Source: Burkholderia ambifaria (GTDB lineage Bacteria; Pseudomonadota; Gammaproteobacteria; Burkholderiales; Burkholderiaceae). Taken from it: a DNA stretch of 64,000 nucleotides. The stretch covers positions 1-64,000 of the forward strand of contig NZ_LKPJ01000018.1 of assembly GCF_001443045.1 (NCBI RefSeq), given 5' to 3'. A model generated the notes under the pieces. The model saw only the letters and a list, made by a program, of their open reading frames with translations. It was not told where the DNA came from and made no database searches. Made by a program: the position numbers and the translations under genes. Of the stretch, positions 37,264 through 46,427 are shown one piece after another (position 1 is the stretch's first letter; the number at the start of each line of letters is the position of its first letter).

Positions 37264-37689
37264 TCAGTGCCGGCTGCGGATCTTCGCGAGACGCTGGATC
37301 GCCTCGAGCTGCGCCATCGCGGTCGCGAGCTCGGATTGCGCCTTTGCGAGGTCGAGGTCCGACTTCGCGTTCTGCAGCGTTTCCTCGGCACGCTTGCGCG
37401 CTTCCTCGGCTTTCGCCGCGTCGAGGTCCTTGCCGCGGATCGCGGTATCGGCGAGCACCGTCACGGCGCCCGGCTGCACTTCGAGAATGCCGCCTGCGAC
37501 GAACACGAATTCGTCGTTGCCGCCCTCGACTTCGATGCGCACCGCACCCGGACGAATCCGCGTGATCAACGGCGTGTGACCCGGCAGAATACCCAGCTCA
37601 CCCGTTTCGCCCGGCAGCGCGACGAATTTCGCCTCGCCCGAGAAGATCTGCTCTTCCGCGCTGACGACGTCTACTTTGATGGTTGCCAT
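37264..37689 (-). CDS. atpC: ATP synthase F1 epsilon subunit
   Basis: This is the rotor-stalk subunit of F1Fo ATP synthase, 141 residues. The N-terminal beta-sandwich (GELGILPGHTPLITRIRPG near residue 30) is followed by a C-terminal helical hairpin (about 90-138, A/E/K-rich) that can inhibit ATP hydrolysis. AGGAG is 5 bases before the ATG at 37689; a 17-codon extension was rejected. It is last in the atp operon, 151 bases after atpD. Confidence 0.97.
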   Translation of the reverse strand: MATIKVDVVSAEEQIFSGEAKFVALPGETGELGILPGHTPLITRIRPGAVRIEVEGGNDEFVFVAGGILEVQPGAVTVLADTAIRGKDLDAAKAEEARKRAEETLQNAKSDLDLAKAQSELATAMAQLEAIQRLAKIRSRH

Positions 37690-37840
37690 ATCGACTCCTG
37701 TCGATCGGAGCGGGCGCTTGCGCGCCTGCACCGATCCCATGCACGGCGGGTTGAGCGTGTTGCGGTCGGCGTGGATGCCGGAATTATCAGTCGGACCGTT
37801 AATCCCGGCCGGACCACGCCTGCACTACTCACTCGAACCC

Positions 37841-39235
37841 TTACGAGATCTTCTTGGCCTTTTCGAAGGCTTCGTCGATCGTGCCGACCATGTAGAACGC
37901 CTGTTCCGGCAGGTGGTCGCACTCGCCGTCGACGATCATCTTGAAGCCACGGATCGTTTCCTTCAGCGGCACGTACTTGCCCGGCGAGCCCGTGAACACT
38001 TCAGCGACGTGGAACGGCTGCGACAGGAAACGCTGGATCTTACGCGCACGCGCGACCGACAGCTTGTCTTCCGGCGACAGTTCGTCCATGCCCAGAATCG
38101 CGATGATGTCGCGCAGTTCCTTGTAGCGCTGCAGCGTCTGCTGAACGCGACGGGTGATCGAGTAGTGCTCTTCACCGATCACGTTCGGGTCGATCTGGCG
38201 CGACGTCGAGTCGAGCGGGTCGACTGCCGGGTAGATACCCAGCGAAGCGATGTCACGCGACAGAACGACGGTTGCGTCCAGGTGGCCGAAGGTCGTAGCC
38301 GGCGACGGGTCGGTCAAGTCGTCCGCAGGGACGTACACGGCCTGGACCGACGTAATCGAGCCCTTCTTGGTCGACGTGATGCGCTCTTGCAGCTTGCCCA
38401 TTTCTTCAGCCAGCGTCGGCTGATAGCCCACTGCCGACGGCATACGGCCGAGCAGTGCCGACACTTCGGTACCGGCCAGCGTGAAACGGTAGATGTTGTC
38501 GACGAAGAACAGCACGTCGAGGCCTTCGTCACGGAAGTGCTCGGCCATCGTCAGGCCGGTCAGCGCGACGCGCAGACGGTTGCCCGGCGGCTCGTTCATC
38601 TGGCCGTACACCAGCGCGACCTTGTCGAGAACGTTCGAGTCCTTCATTTCGTGATAGAAGTCGTTCCCTTCACGGGTACGCTCGCCCACGCCCGCGAACA
38701 CGGAGTAACCGCCGTGTTCCTTCGCGATGTTGTTGATGAGCTCCATCATGTTGACGGTCTTGCCCACGCCAGCACCGCCGAACAGGCCAACCTTGCCGCC
38801 CTTCGCGAACGGGCAGATCAGGTCGATAACCTTGATACCCGTTTCGAGCAGTTCGGTCGACGGCGACAGTTCGTCGAACGCCGGAGCCTTCTGGTGGATC
38901 GAACGCGTCGTTTCGCTTTCGATCGGGCCAGCTTCGTCGATCGGACGGCCGAGCACGTCCATGATTCGGCCGAGGGTCGGCTTGCCGACCGGCACCGAGA
39001 TCGGCTTTGCCGTGTTCTTCACGGTCAGGCCGCGGCGCAGGCCATCGGATGCACCCAGACAGATGGTACGGACCACGCCGTCGCCCAGCTGCTGCTGGAC
39101 TTCGAGCGTCAGTTCCGAGCCATCGAGAATGAGCGCGTCGTAGATCTTCGGCATGCTGTCGCGCGGGAATTCCACGTCGATAACGGCGCCGATGCACTGT
39201 ACGATCTTGCCTTCTACCAAAGCAGCAGTACTCAT
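37841..39235 (-). CDS. atpD: ATP synthase F1 beta subunit
   Basis: This is the catalytic subunit of F1, 464 residues. The P-loop GGAGVGKTVNMMELI (near 150), the catalytic-site GERTREGNDFYHEMKD (near 180) and the ATPase alpha/beta signature PAVDPLDSTS (near 340) are all intact. It hydrolyses or makes ATP at the alpha-beta interface. It lies between atpG and atpC. Confidence 0.98.
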   Translation of the reverse strand: MSTAALVEGKIVQCIGAVIDVEFPRDSMPKIYDALILDGSELTLEVQQQLGDGVVRTICLGASDGLRRGLTVKNTAKPISVPVGKPTLGRIMDVLGRPIDEAGPIESETTRSIHQKAPAFDELSPSTELLETGIKVIDLICPFAKGGKVGLFGGAGVGKTVNMMELINNIAKEHGGYSVFAGVGERTREGNDFYHEMKDSNVLDKVALVYGQMNEPPGNRLRVALTGLTMAEHFRDEGLDVLFFVDNIYRFTLAGTEVSALLGRMPSAVGYQPTLAEEMGKLQERITSTKKGSITSVQAVYVPADDLTDPSPATTFGHLDATVVLSRDIASLGIYPAVDPLDSTSRQIDPNVIGEEHYSITRRVQQTLQRYKELRDIIAILGMDELSPEDKLSVARARKIQRFLSQPFHVAEVFTGSPGKYVPLKETIRGFKMIVDGECDHLPEQAFYMVGTIDEAFEKAKKIS

Positions 39236-39301
39236 CGCTTTTCCTTTAAATACCTGATTCTTTACTCGCGCAAAGGCGCAGTTGTCGTCCCGGGCGCGCG
39301 C

Positions 39302-40177
39302 TTAAACAGCGGCTGCGCCGCCGACGATCTCCGACAGTTCTTTCGTGATCGCGGCCTGACGGCTCTTGTTGTACACGAGCTGCAGTTCGCTGATCACCGT
39401 CTTCGCGTTGTCGGACGCGGCCTTCATCGCGACCATGCGCGCCGATTGCTCGGACGCCATGTTTTCCGCGACGGCCTGGTACACCAGCGCCTCGACGTAA
39501 CGCACGAGCAGTTCGTCGACGACTGCCTGCGCGTCCGGTTCGTAGATGTAGTCCCACGACGTGGCCGGCGTACCGTCATCGGCTTCGAAGTGCTCCGACG
39601 ACAGCGGCAGCAGCTGCTCGATCACGGCTTCCTGCTTCATCGTGTTGACGAAGCGCGTGTAAGCGATATAAACCGCCGACAGCTTGCCTTCCGAGTACAG
39701 ATCGAGCTGCGTCTTCACCGCGCCGATCAGCTTGTCCAGATGCGGGGTGTCGCCGAGGTGCACGACCTGCGACATCACCTTCGCGCCGAAGCGGTTCAGG
39801 AACCCGAGGCCCTTGCTACCGATCGCGGTAGCTTCGACCTTCTGGCCCTTCTCTTCCAGCTCCTTGAACTTCTGCACCGTCGCACGCAGCACGTTGGTGT
39901 TCAGACCACCGCAAAGACCCTTGTCCGTCGTAACGAGGATGATGCCGGCCGTCTGCGCGCCGTCGTTTGCCACCATGAACGGGTGGCGGTACTCCGGGTT
40001 CGCGCGGCTCATGTGCGCGGCGATGGCACGGACCTTGTCCGCATACGGACGAGCGGCGCGCATGCGTTCCTGCGCGCGACGCATCTTCGATGCGGCCACC
40101 ATCTCCATCGCCTTCGTGATCTTGCGCGTGTTCTGCACGCTCTTGATCTTGCCGCGAATTTCCTTCATTCCAGCCAT
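39302..40177 (-). CDS. atpG: ATP synthase F1 gamma subunit
   Basis: This is the central rotor shaft of F1, 291 residues. The N-terminal coiled coil (MKEIRGKIKSVQNTRKITKAMEMVAASK) and the C-terminal signature MVAMKAASDNAKTVISELQL are present. It is 69 bases after atpA and 66 before atpD. Confidence 0.98.
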   Translation of the reverse strand: MAGMKEIRGKIKSVQNTRKITKAMEMVAASKMRRAQERMRAARPYADKVRAIAAHMSRANPEYRHPFMVANDGAQTAGIILVTTDKGLCGGLNTNVLRATVQKFKELEEKGQKVEATAIGSKGLGFLNRFGAKVMSQVVHLGDTPHLDKLIGAVKTQLDLYSEGKLSAVYIAYTRFVNTMKQEAVIEQLLPLSSEHFEADDGTPATSWDYIYEPDAQAVVDELLVRYVEALVYQAVAENMASEQSARMVAMKAASDNAKTVISELQLVYNKSRQAAITKELSEIVGGAAAV

Positions 40178-40246
40178 AGCTTGCTCCTTGACCGAAGCGG
40201 CGCGGGTGCATCAGCACCCGCGCGGCCTCAGTGTGTCACTCGCGGA

Positions 40247-41788
40247 TCAATAGGCACCGGACTTCTTGAAGGATTCGATCGCCGCGCGCAGTGCGCCTTC
40301 GTCGTCCTTCGAGAGATCCTTGGTGTCTTCGATGCGCTTGATGAGGTCAGCGTGGCTGGTCTTCAGGTTGTCGCGCAGGCCCTTCTCGAACGACAGCACT
40401 TGCTTGACGTCGAGATCGTCGAGGTAGCCGTTGTTCGCGGCGTACAGCGACACGGCCAGTTCCCACACCTGCAGCGGCTGGTACTGCGGCTGCTTCAGCA
40501 GTTCCGTCACGCGGCGGCCGCGCTCGAGCTGCTTGCGGGTCGCTTCGTCGAGGTCCGATGCGAACTGCGCGAATGCCGCCAGTTCACGATACTGCGCGAG
40601 GTCGGTACGGATACCGCCCGACAGCTTCTTCACGACCTTCGTCTGAGCGGCGCCACCGACTCGCGACACCGACACGCCGGCGTTGATTGCCGGGCGGATG
40701 CCTGCGTTGAACAGGTCGGTTTCCAGGAAGATCTGGCCGTCGGTAATCGAGATCACGTTCGTCGGAACGAACGCGGTCACGTCGCCAGCCTGCGTTTCGA
40801 TGACCGGCAGTGCCGTCAGCGAGCCGCTCTTGCCCTTCACTTCGCCGTTCGTGAACTTCTCGACGTACTCTTCCGACACGCGAGCAGCACGCTCGAGCAG
40901 ACGCGAGTGCAGATAGAACACGTCGCCCGGGTAGGCTTCACGGCCCGGCGGGCGGCGCAGCAGCAGCGAGATCTGACGGTATGCCCAAGCCTGCTTGGTC
41001 AAGTCGTCATAGATGATCAGCGCATCTTGGCCGCGGTCGCGGAAGTATTCGCCCATCGTGCAGCCGGCGTACGGTGCGAGGTACTGCATCGCTGCCGAAT
41101 CCGAAGCCGAAGCGGCGACGACGATCGTGTATTCCATCGCGCCCGTTTCTTCGAGCTTGCGAACCACGTTCATGATCGACGAAGCCTTCTGGCCGATCGC
41201 GACGTAGATACAGATCAGGTCCTTGCCCTTCTGGTTGATGATCGCGTCGAGCGCCACTGCGGTCTTGCCGCACTGACGGTCGCCGATGATCAGCTCACGC
41301 TGGCCACGGCCGATCGGCACCATCGCGTCGATCGACTTGATGCCCGTCTGCACCGGCTGCGACACCGACTTACGCCAGATCACGCCCGGAGCGATCTTTT
41401 CGATCGCGTCGGTCAGCTTCGCGTTGACCGGGCCCTTGCCGTCGATCGGGTTGCCGAGTGCATCGACCACGCGGCCGACGAGTTCCGGACCCACCGGCAC
41501 TTCGAGAATGCGGCCCGTCGTCTTGACGATGTCGCCTTCCGAGATGTGTTCGTATTCGCCGAGAATCACCGCGCCGACCGAGTCGCGCTCGAGGTTCAGC
41601 GCGAGGCCGAACGTGTTGCCCGGAAACTCGAGCATTTCGCCCTGCATCACGTCCGACAGGCCGTGGATACGCACGATACCGTCGGTCACGGAGATCACGG
41701 TGCCCTGGTTGCGAACGTCTGCGCTCGCTTCAAGGCCCTGGATCCGGCTCTTGATCAGCTCGCTGATCTCAGAGGGATTGAGTTGCAT
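40247..41788 (-). CDS. atpA: ATP synthase F1 alpha subunit
   Basis: This is the non-catalytic nucleotide-binding subunit of F1, 513 residues. The P-loop GDRQCGKTAVALDAI (near 170) has Cys where E. coli has Thr. The signature PAINAGVSVSRVGGAAQ (near 365) is present. It starts MQLNPSEISELIKSRI, as in homologues, and lies 44 bases downstream of atpH. Confidence 0.98.
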   Translation of the reverse strand: MQLNPSEISELIKSRIQGLEASADVRNQGTVISVTDGIVRIHGLSDVMQGEMLEFPGNTFGLALNLERDSVGAVILGEYEHISEGDIVKTTGRILEVPVGPELVGRVVDALGNPIDGKGPVNAKLTDAIEKIAPGVIWRKSVSQPVQTGIKSIDAMVPIGRGQRELIIGDRQCGKTAVALDAIINQKGKDLICIYVAIGQKASSIMNVVRKLEETGAMEYTIVVAASASDSAAMQYLAPYAGCTMGEYFRDRGQDALIIYDDLTKQAWAYRQISLLLRRPPGREAYPGDVFYLHSRLLERAARVSEEYVEKFTNGEVKGKSGSLTALPVIETQAGDVTAFVPTNVISITDGQIFLETDLFNAGIRPAINAGVSVSRVGGAAQTKVVKKLSGGIRTDLAQYRELAAFAQFASDLDEATRKQLERGRRVTELLKQPQYQPLQVWELAVSLYAANNGYLDDLDVKQVLSFEKGLRDNLKTSHADLIKRIEDTKDLSKDDEGALRAAIESFKKSGAY

Positions 41789-41832
41789 TATTCGCTCCTG
41801 ATAGTCAATTCTGTTGCGTGCCGGCGTGGCGC

Positions 41833-42372
41833 TCAGGCGGTCAAGGCAGCCTGCATCGATGCGAGGCGCGCGCGAACCGAGGTGTCGAGCACTTCGTCGC
41901 CGACCGTCACGCGCACGCCGCCGATCAGCGACGAATCGACTTCGACCGTCGGCTTCAGCTTGCGCTTGAACTTGCGTTCGAGGCCAGAGACGAGGCTTTC
42001 GAGATCCGCGCCGTTCAGCGGGAACGCGCTCACGATCTCGGCGTCGGCTGCACCTTCGCGTTCGTTCTTGAGCGCCTCGAACTGCTCGGCAATTTCCGGC
42101 AGCAGCGCGATGCGATGATTGTCGACCAGCATCTGCACGAAGTTCTTCGCTTCGGCGCCGGCCGCGACCGGCGACTTCAACGCAGCAAGCAGCAGCTCGG
42201 CCACTTGCGTGCGCGTCACCTTCGGACTCGACGCGACCGACAGCACTTCCGGCAGACGCGCAACCTGGGCCAGCTCTTGCACGAGCGTGGACCAGGCGGC
42301 GATGTCACCTCCCTCGGCCACGCGGAACAGCGCTTCTGCGTAAGGGCGGGCGATGGTTGCAAGTTCGGCCAT
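41833..42372 (-). CDS. atpH: ATP synthase F1 delta subunit
   Basis: This is the peripheral-stalk subunit joining b2 to the F1 crown, 179 residues. ATIARPYAEALFRVA at the start and the C-terminal segment LIGGVRVTVGDEVLDTSVRA are the family marks. It is two bases after the atpF stop, so translation is probably coupled. Confidence 0.97.
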   Translation of the reverse strand: MAELATIARPYAEALFRVAEGGDIAAWSTLVQELAQVARLPEVLSVASSPKVTRTQVAELLLAALKSPVAAGAEAKNFVQMLVDNHRIALLPEIAEQFEALKNEREGAADAEIVSAFPLNGADLESLVSGLERKFKRKLKPTVEVDSSLIGGVRVTVGDEVLDTSVRARLASMQAALTA

Positions 42373-42374
42373 GA

Positions 42375-42845
42375 TCAGAGCTCGGCTTTCAGTTGATTCA
42401 GCAGTTGGGCGTGGGCCGTTTGATCGACTTCGCGCTTCAGGATCTGCTCGGCGCCCTTCACGGCCAGCGTGGCGACTTCGCCACGCAGCGCTTCGCGCGC
42501 CTTCACGATTTGCTGTTCTGCTTCCGCTTTCGCCTGGGCGACGATGCGGGCGGCTTCAGCCTGGGCGTTGGCCTTGATTTCCTCGGCGACCGCCTGGGCA
42601 CGCTTTTCAGCGTCGGCGATGCGCTGCTGGCCGTCGTTGCGGGCCTGCGCGAGTTCCTGGTCCACGCGCTTGTGCGCTGCGTCGAGTTCCGCCTTGCCCT
42701 TCTCCGCGGCGGCGAGGCCGTCGGCGATCTTCTTCGAACGTTCGTCGAGGGCGTTGATCAACGGCGGCCACACGAACTTCATCGTGAACCACGCGAGGAC
42801 CAGGAACACGACCATTTGCGCAAACAGAGTTGCGTTGAGATTCAC
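42375..42845 (-). CDS. atpF: ATP synthase Fo b subunit
   Basis: This is the peripheral stalk, 156 residues. One N-terminal membrane helix (about 5-25, LFAQMVVFLVLAWFTMKFVWPP) is followed by a long A/E/K/Q-rich coiled coil for dimerisation. It is 129 bases after atpE, the usual spacing to raise c-subunit output. Confidence 0.97.
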   Translation of the reverse strand: MNLNATLFAQMVVFLVLAWFTMKFVWPPLINALDERSKKIADGLAAAEKGKAELDAAHKRVDQELAQARNDGQQRIADAEKRAQAVAEEIKANAQAEAARIVAQAKAEAEQQIVKAREALRGEVATLAVKGAEQILKREVDQTAHAQLLNQLKAEL

Positions 42846-42974
42846 GGTGTTTCCTTATCTGCTATTCCGGAAAAATGAAACGGTAAGGCGCTCATCGAGT
42901 TGCATTCGATCAGCGCCCCAAGTCTCCGTTCCGCCCTGCGCCGGCTTACGCCGGACGCATATTTCCGAGGAACC

Positions 42975-43247
42975 TTAGCCTGCGACGAGCTTCGACAGGA
43001 GCGGGTTCGCGAACGCGAACAGCATTGCGACACCAACACCGATCAGGAATGCCGCGTCGATCAGACCAGCCAGCAGGAACATCTTCGTTTGCAGCGGGTT
43101 GATGAGTTCCGGCTGACGTGCGCAGGCTTCGATGTACTTACCACCCATCAGCGCGATACCGATACAGGCGCCGATTGCACCCAGGCCGATGATGATGCCG
43201 ATACCGATGGCGGTCAGACCCTGGATGTTGGCGATGTAAGCTTGCAT
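42975..43247 (-). CDS. atpE: ATP synthase Fo c subunit
   Basis: This is the proteolipid rotor ring subunit, 90 residues, two membrane helices with a polar loop (ARQPELINPLQTK). The proton-binding carboxylate is the Asp in GLIDAAFLIG. The glycine-rich first helix is IGIGIIIGLGAIGACIGIAL. ATG 43247 (MQAYIANIQ) was chosen; an upstream GTG two codons earlier is in frame. Confidence 0.97.
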   Translation of the reverse strand: MQAYIANIQGLTAIGIGIIIGLGAIGACIGIALMGGKYIEACARQPELINPLQTKMFLLAGLIDAAFLIGVGVAMLFAFANPLLSKLVAG

Positions 43248-43322
43248 GATCACTCCTTTGTGAAAAGACTTGGAACTGAGATTTAAAAAACTAAAACGGA
43301 AACTCTTTCTTGCACGCCGCGC

Positions 43323-44174
43323 TTAGTGCTTGTCGTGCGCCTGGCCGAGATACACCAGCGTCAGCATCATGAAAATGAATGCCTGCAACAGAACAATCAG
43401 GATGTGGAAGATTGCCCAGACGCTGCCCGCGATCACGTGGCCAACGAAGCCGAGGAACGTTGCGTCGCCACCGAAGCTCCACATACTGCCGAGCAGGGCG
43501 ATCAACAGGAACAACAGCTCACCCGCGTACATGTTGCCGAACAGCCGCATACCGAGGGAGACGGTCTTCGCGAGATATTCGACGATGTTGAGCGCGAGGT
43601 TCGGGATCCACAGCAGCGGGTGGGCGCCAAACGGGGCCGACAGCAGCTCATGCACAAAGCCGCCCGCGCCCTTGATCTTGATGCTGTAGTAGATCATCAG
43701 GACGAACACGCCGAGCGCGATGCCGAGCGTGCCGTTCAGGTCGGCCGTCGGGACGATGCGATGGTGGGAAATCACGTCCGACAGACCGAGCAGGCCGATC
43801 ACGCGGCCCGGCAGGTCGACCGGGAGGAAGTCGAGGGCGTTCATCAGCGCGACCCACACGAACACCGTGAGGGCGAGCGGCGCGATGAAGGTGCGGTTGC
43901 CGTGGACGATGGCCTTCGACTGGTCTTCGACCATTTCGACCAGCATCTCGATTGCGCACTGGAAGCGGCCCGGCACGCCCGAGGTCGCCTTGCGGGCGGC
44001 CAGACGCAGCAGGACGATCGTCACGATGCCGCACACGATCGACCAGAACAGCGTGTCGATGTTCCAGACGTGAATGTCGAAAATCGACGTCTGATGCGAG
44101 GTGGAGAAATTCTGCAAGTGGTGCGCAATGTACTCGGACGGATCCGGACCGCGCGTGCCTTCGCTAGCTGCCAT
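43323..44174 (-). CDS. atpB: ATP synthase Fo a subunit
   Basis: This is the proton-channel subunit, 283 residues, multi-spanning. LGMRLFGNMYAGELLFLLI (near 215) carries the essential arginine of subunit a. The N-terminus before the first helix holds the segment FSTSHQTSIFDIHVWNIDTLFW. ATG 44174 was preferred over a TTG six codons upstream. Confidence 0.97.
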   Translation of the reverse strand: MAASEGTRGPDPSEYIAHHLQNFSTSHQTSIFDIHVWNIDTLFWSIVCGIVTIVLLRLAARKATSGVPGRFQCAIEMLVEMVEDQSKAIVHGNRTFIAPLALTVFVWVALMNALDFLPVDLPGRVIGLLGLSDVISHHRIVPTADLNGTLGIALGVFVLMIYYSIKIKGAGGFVHELLSAPFGAHPLLWIPNLALNIVEYLAKTVSLGMRLFGNMYAGELLFLLIALLGSMWSFGGDATFLGFVGHVIAGSVWAIFHILIVLLQAFIFMMLTLVYLGQAHDKH

Positions 44175-44284
44175 ATCGTTAATGCCACCCAAATTGTCGA
44201 AAATCGTTTTGCCCCGTTCCGCAATACGCTATTGCGGGAACGGGCCGGTGCGGTTCGTTGTCGAAACCGCACGCTGCTTGTTGC

Positions 44285-44812
44285 TTACCGCCAGGCCAGC
44301 GCGATCCAGTACGTCTTCAGCACGACGAGGTAGGTGACGAGGAGTGCAGGCCAGTGCACGCCGGCATAGCCGTACGCCACTGCGGCGAACATCCCGATCG
44401 TCACGCCGAGCTTCAGGGCTTCGCCCATCACCCAGCTCATCACGGTGGCCGAGCCACCTGCCTTCAGTCGTGCCACGAACAACGCGCTTGGCACCCAGCC
44501 GATCGCCCCGCCCAGAAACGCGGATTGCGCAGCGGCGCCCGGCGACTTTGAAAACAGCCACCACGCCAGCGTTGCAACCAGGGACAAGACCACCTGCGCG
44601 GTCACCACCTTGTAGGGGGTCACGCGCGACGGCTTGCTCACGTTCGGACCGAACAGCCTCTCGGCTTCCGTCCGCGTGAGCGGAACGATGTTGTTATCTT
44701 GTTGCTCGGCATCCCAGTCGTCGCCATCGGACTCGCGCCGCTCGCCGGCCGCTGAAGCGGTGCGTTGCGCTCGGTGATCATCGTGCCTGTCGTTCGGCGC
44801 CTGACCCGCCAT
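44285..44812 (-). CDS. atpI: ATP synthase accessory protein I
   Basis: The protein has 175 residues. A hydrophilic, charged N-terminus (about 1-65) is followed by four predicted membrane helices (VTAQVVLSLVATLAWWLF, SAFLGGAIGWVPSALFVA and two more). AtpI assists assembly of the c-ring. It is first in the operon. GGAAG stands before ATG 44812; a 12-codon extension was rejected. Confidence 0.92.
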   Translation of the reverse strand: MAGQAPNDRHDDHRAQRTASAAGERRESDGDDWDAEQQDNNIVPLTRTEAERLFGPNVSKPSRVTPYKVVTAQVVLSLVATLAWWLFSKSPGAAAQSAFLGGAIGWVPSALFVARLKAGGSATVMSWVMGEALKLGVTIGMFAAVAYGYAGVHWPALLVTYLVVLKTYWIALAWR

Positions 44813-45385
44813 CGCAATCTTCCGCAAAATCCTTGAACCCGGCCCCAAGCTTTCCGAAAGCTTTCAGGGGTGCCTAGCTAACAAATCCGGGCGATTGTAA
44901 GCGATAGTTGCAAGTGATTCAAGGCTTTAGACGCGACAAAAACCTGCGTAAAACGACGCCTCATCATGTGAAAAACGCGCGAATCCACGACGTACGATGA
45001 CAGTTGTAAGGTGGGATTTTTGCACCGGTATTTCTTGCCTGAAAAAGGTCCGGCGACAGGGCATTGAATTGACATCGACGCCCGGTGCGGGCGCCACAGG
45101 TGCGACGCGATCGCCACAGAAATTCTGCTGTGACGCAAACACGGAAAATGGCCCGGCGTGACGATGCGGAACAAGGGAAATACTGTGACCACCGCATTGA
45201 GCGCGATATGCGAAATACGTTCGACTGCGAGCCGGCCGATGCTCGCAATCAGTTGTTGCGCCGCCACAGAAGATTGACTGTGAATCGCCGCACTTATCAA
45301 CAGCTCGGCTTCGTAACGGCCGCGAACGTCATGCGCCCTCCCCGCCAAGCTTGCAGCACGCCTGCACCGCCCTTGTCCGAATCGC
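44813..45385. other. atp operon leader and upstream region
   Basis: These 573 bases hold the atp promoter and leader. Near 44847-44863 an 8-bp perfect inverted repeat (AAGCTTTC, C, GAAAGCTT) would form a hairpin in the leader mRNA about 35 bases before atpI. The rest, up to the stop of the transporter gene, is comparatively AT-rich and shows no convincing coding sequence. Confidence 0.5.
44894..44922 (-). promoter_or_regulatory. Sigma-70 promoter of the atp operon
   Basis: On the minus strand TTGAAT (44917-44922) and TACAAT (44894-44899) are separated by exactly 17 bases, about 85-110 bases before the atpI start. One mismatch in -10 and two in -35 against the consensus. Confidence 0.7.
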
Positions 45386-46414
45386 TCAGCGAACGAGCAA
45401 CCACGCCCCCAGTGCCGCACTCGCGAGCGCGAACGGAATCGACACGAGGTGAAACGGCAGCCACATGCGCGGCTCTTTCGCGAGACGCACCGCGATCAGG
45501 TTCGCGAGCGAACCGATCGCGAAACCGAAGCCGCCAACCGATACGCCGAACGCGAGCGCGCGCCAGTCGTGCGTGAATTCCGACAGCAGAATCGCCGCCG
45601 GCACGTTGCTGATTCCCTGTGACAGCACTGCGCCCGCCGCGAACACGCGCAGCGGCGAATCGAGATGGGTCCGCGCGATCGCGTCGTGGACGACGGGCAG
45701 CGCGGCCGCGCTGCGCAGTACGACGAACATCAGCACGAAGATCAGCAGCAGCAGCCAGTCGATCTTCAGGACTGCGTCACGTCTTGCCACCAGCAGCGCG
45801 ATCACGACTGCAATCAAGCCCGGCACCGGATGATGCGCGTCGGCCAGCAGCACGAACGCACCGAACAGCACCGCCGCGAGCAGCGCGTGCATGCGCTGCA
45901 CGGAGACGACCTCGACGTCTCCCGACAGGTCGAGCGGCTTCGCACGAAACGCACAGGCCGTCAGCACGAGCAGCAGCGCCATCAGCGCGACGGCAAGCGG
46001 CCCGAGCTCGACGACGAAGCGGCCGAACGACACGCCGCTCAATTGCCACAGGAAAAGGTTCTGAGGGTTGCCGAGCGGCGTCGCGACGGACCCCGCGTTG
46101 ACGGCAAGCGCAACCACGATCACGAGCCGACGGAACGGCAACGGTGTCAGCGCGCGCAGCGACACCATCAGTGGCACGACGACGAACAGCGCGACATCGT
46201 TGGTGAGCCACATTGCGAGCACCGCCGCGAACACGACGAGCAGCATCGCGAGCCCGCGCTCGGAATGCACGTGGTGCACGATGCGATGTGCGAGCCACAT
46301 CAGGCACCCGGACAACTCGAGAACGATCAGCGCAAGCCCCAGTACCGTCAGTACCGGCTCCTGCGAAAACCAGCCGAGCCACCGGCGCGGCGCCGGCGCG
46401 CCCGTGTTCACCAT
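45386..46414 (-). CDS. ArsB/SLC13-like ion transporter
   Basis: This is an inner-membrane protein of 342 residues with about ten hydrophobic segments. Motifs MWLTNDVALFVVVPLMVSL (near 70) and VATPLGNPQNLFLWQL (near 110), with a second half ending ISNVPAAILLSEFTHDW (near 275), are those of the ion transporter superfamily that includes ArsB, NhaD and citrate transporters. The substrate is unknown. It starts 13 bases after parB on the same strand and is probably part of the mnmG-rsmG-parAB transcript. AGGATCG precedes ATG 46414. Confidence 0.82.
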   Translation of the reverse strand: MVNTGAPAPRRWLGWFSQEPVLTVLGLALIVLELSGCLMWLAHRIVHHVHSERGLAMLLVVFAAVLAMWLTNDVALFVVVPLMVSLRALTPLPFRRLVIVVALAVNAGSVATPLGNPQNLFLWQLSGVSFGRFVVELGPLAVALMALLLVLTACAFRAKPLDLSGDVEVVSVQRMHALLAAVLFGAFVLLADAHHPVPGLIAVVIALLVARRDAVLKIDWLLLLIFVLMFVVLRSAAALPVVHDAIARTHLDSPLRVFAAGAVLSQGISNVPAAILLSEFTHDWRALAFGVSVGGFGFAIGSLANLIAVRLAKEPRMWLPFHLVSIPFALASAALGAWLLVR

Positions 46415-46427
46415 CGATCCTGCCTCG

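Noticed and set aside
37676..42118. 1480-codon plus-strand open frame across the atp operon
   Set aside because: It is antisense to atpC, atpD, atpG, atpA and atpH, whose identity is certain; it is open only because of codon bias.
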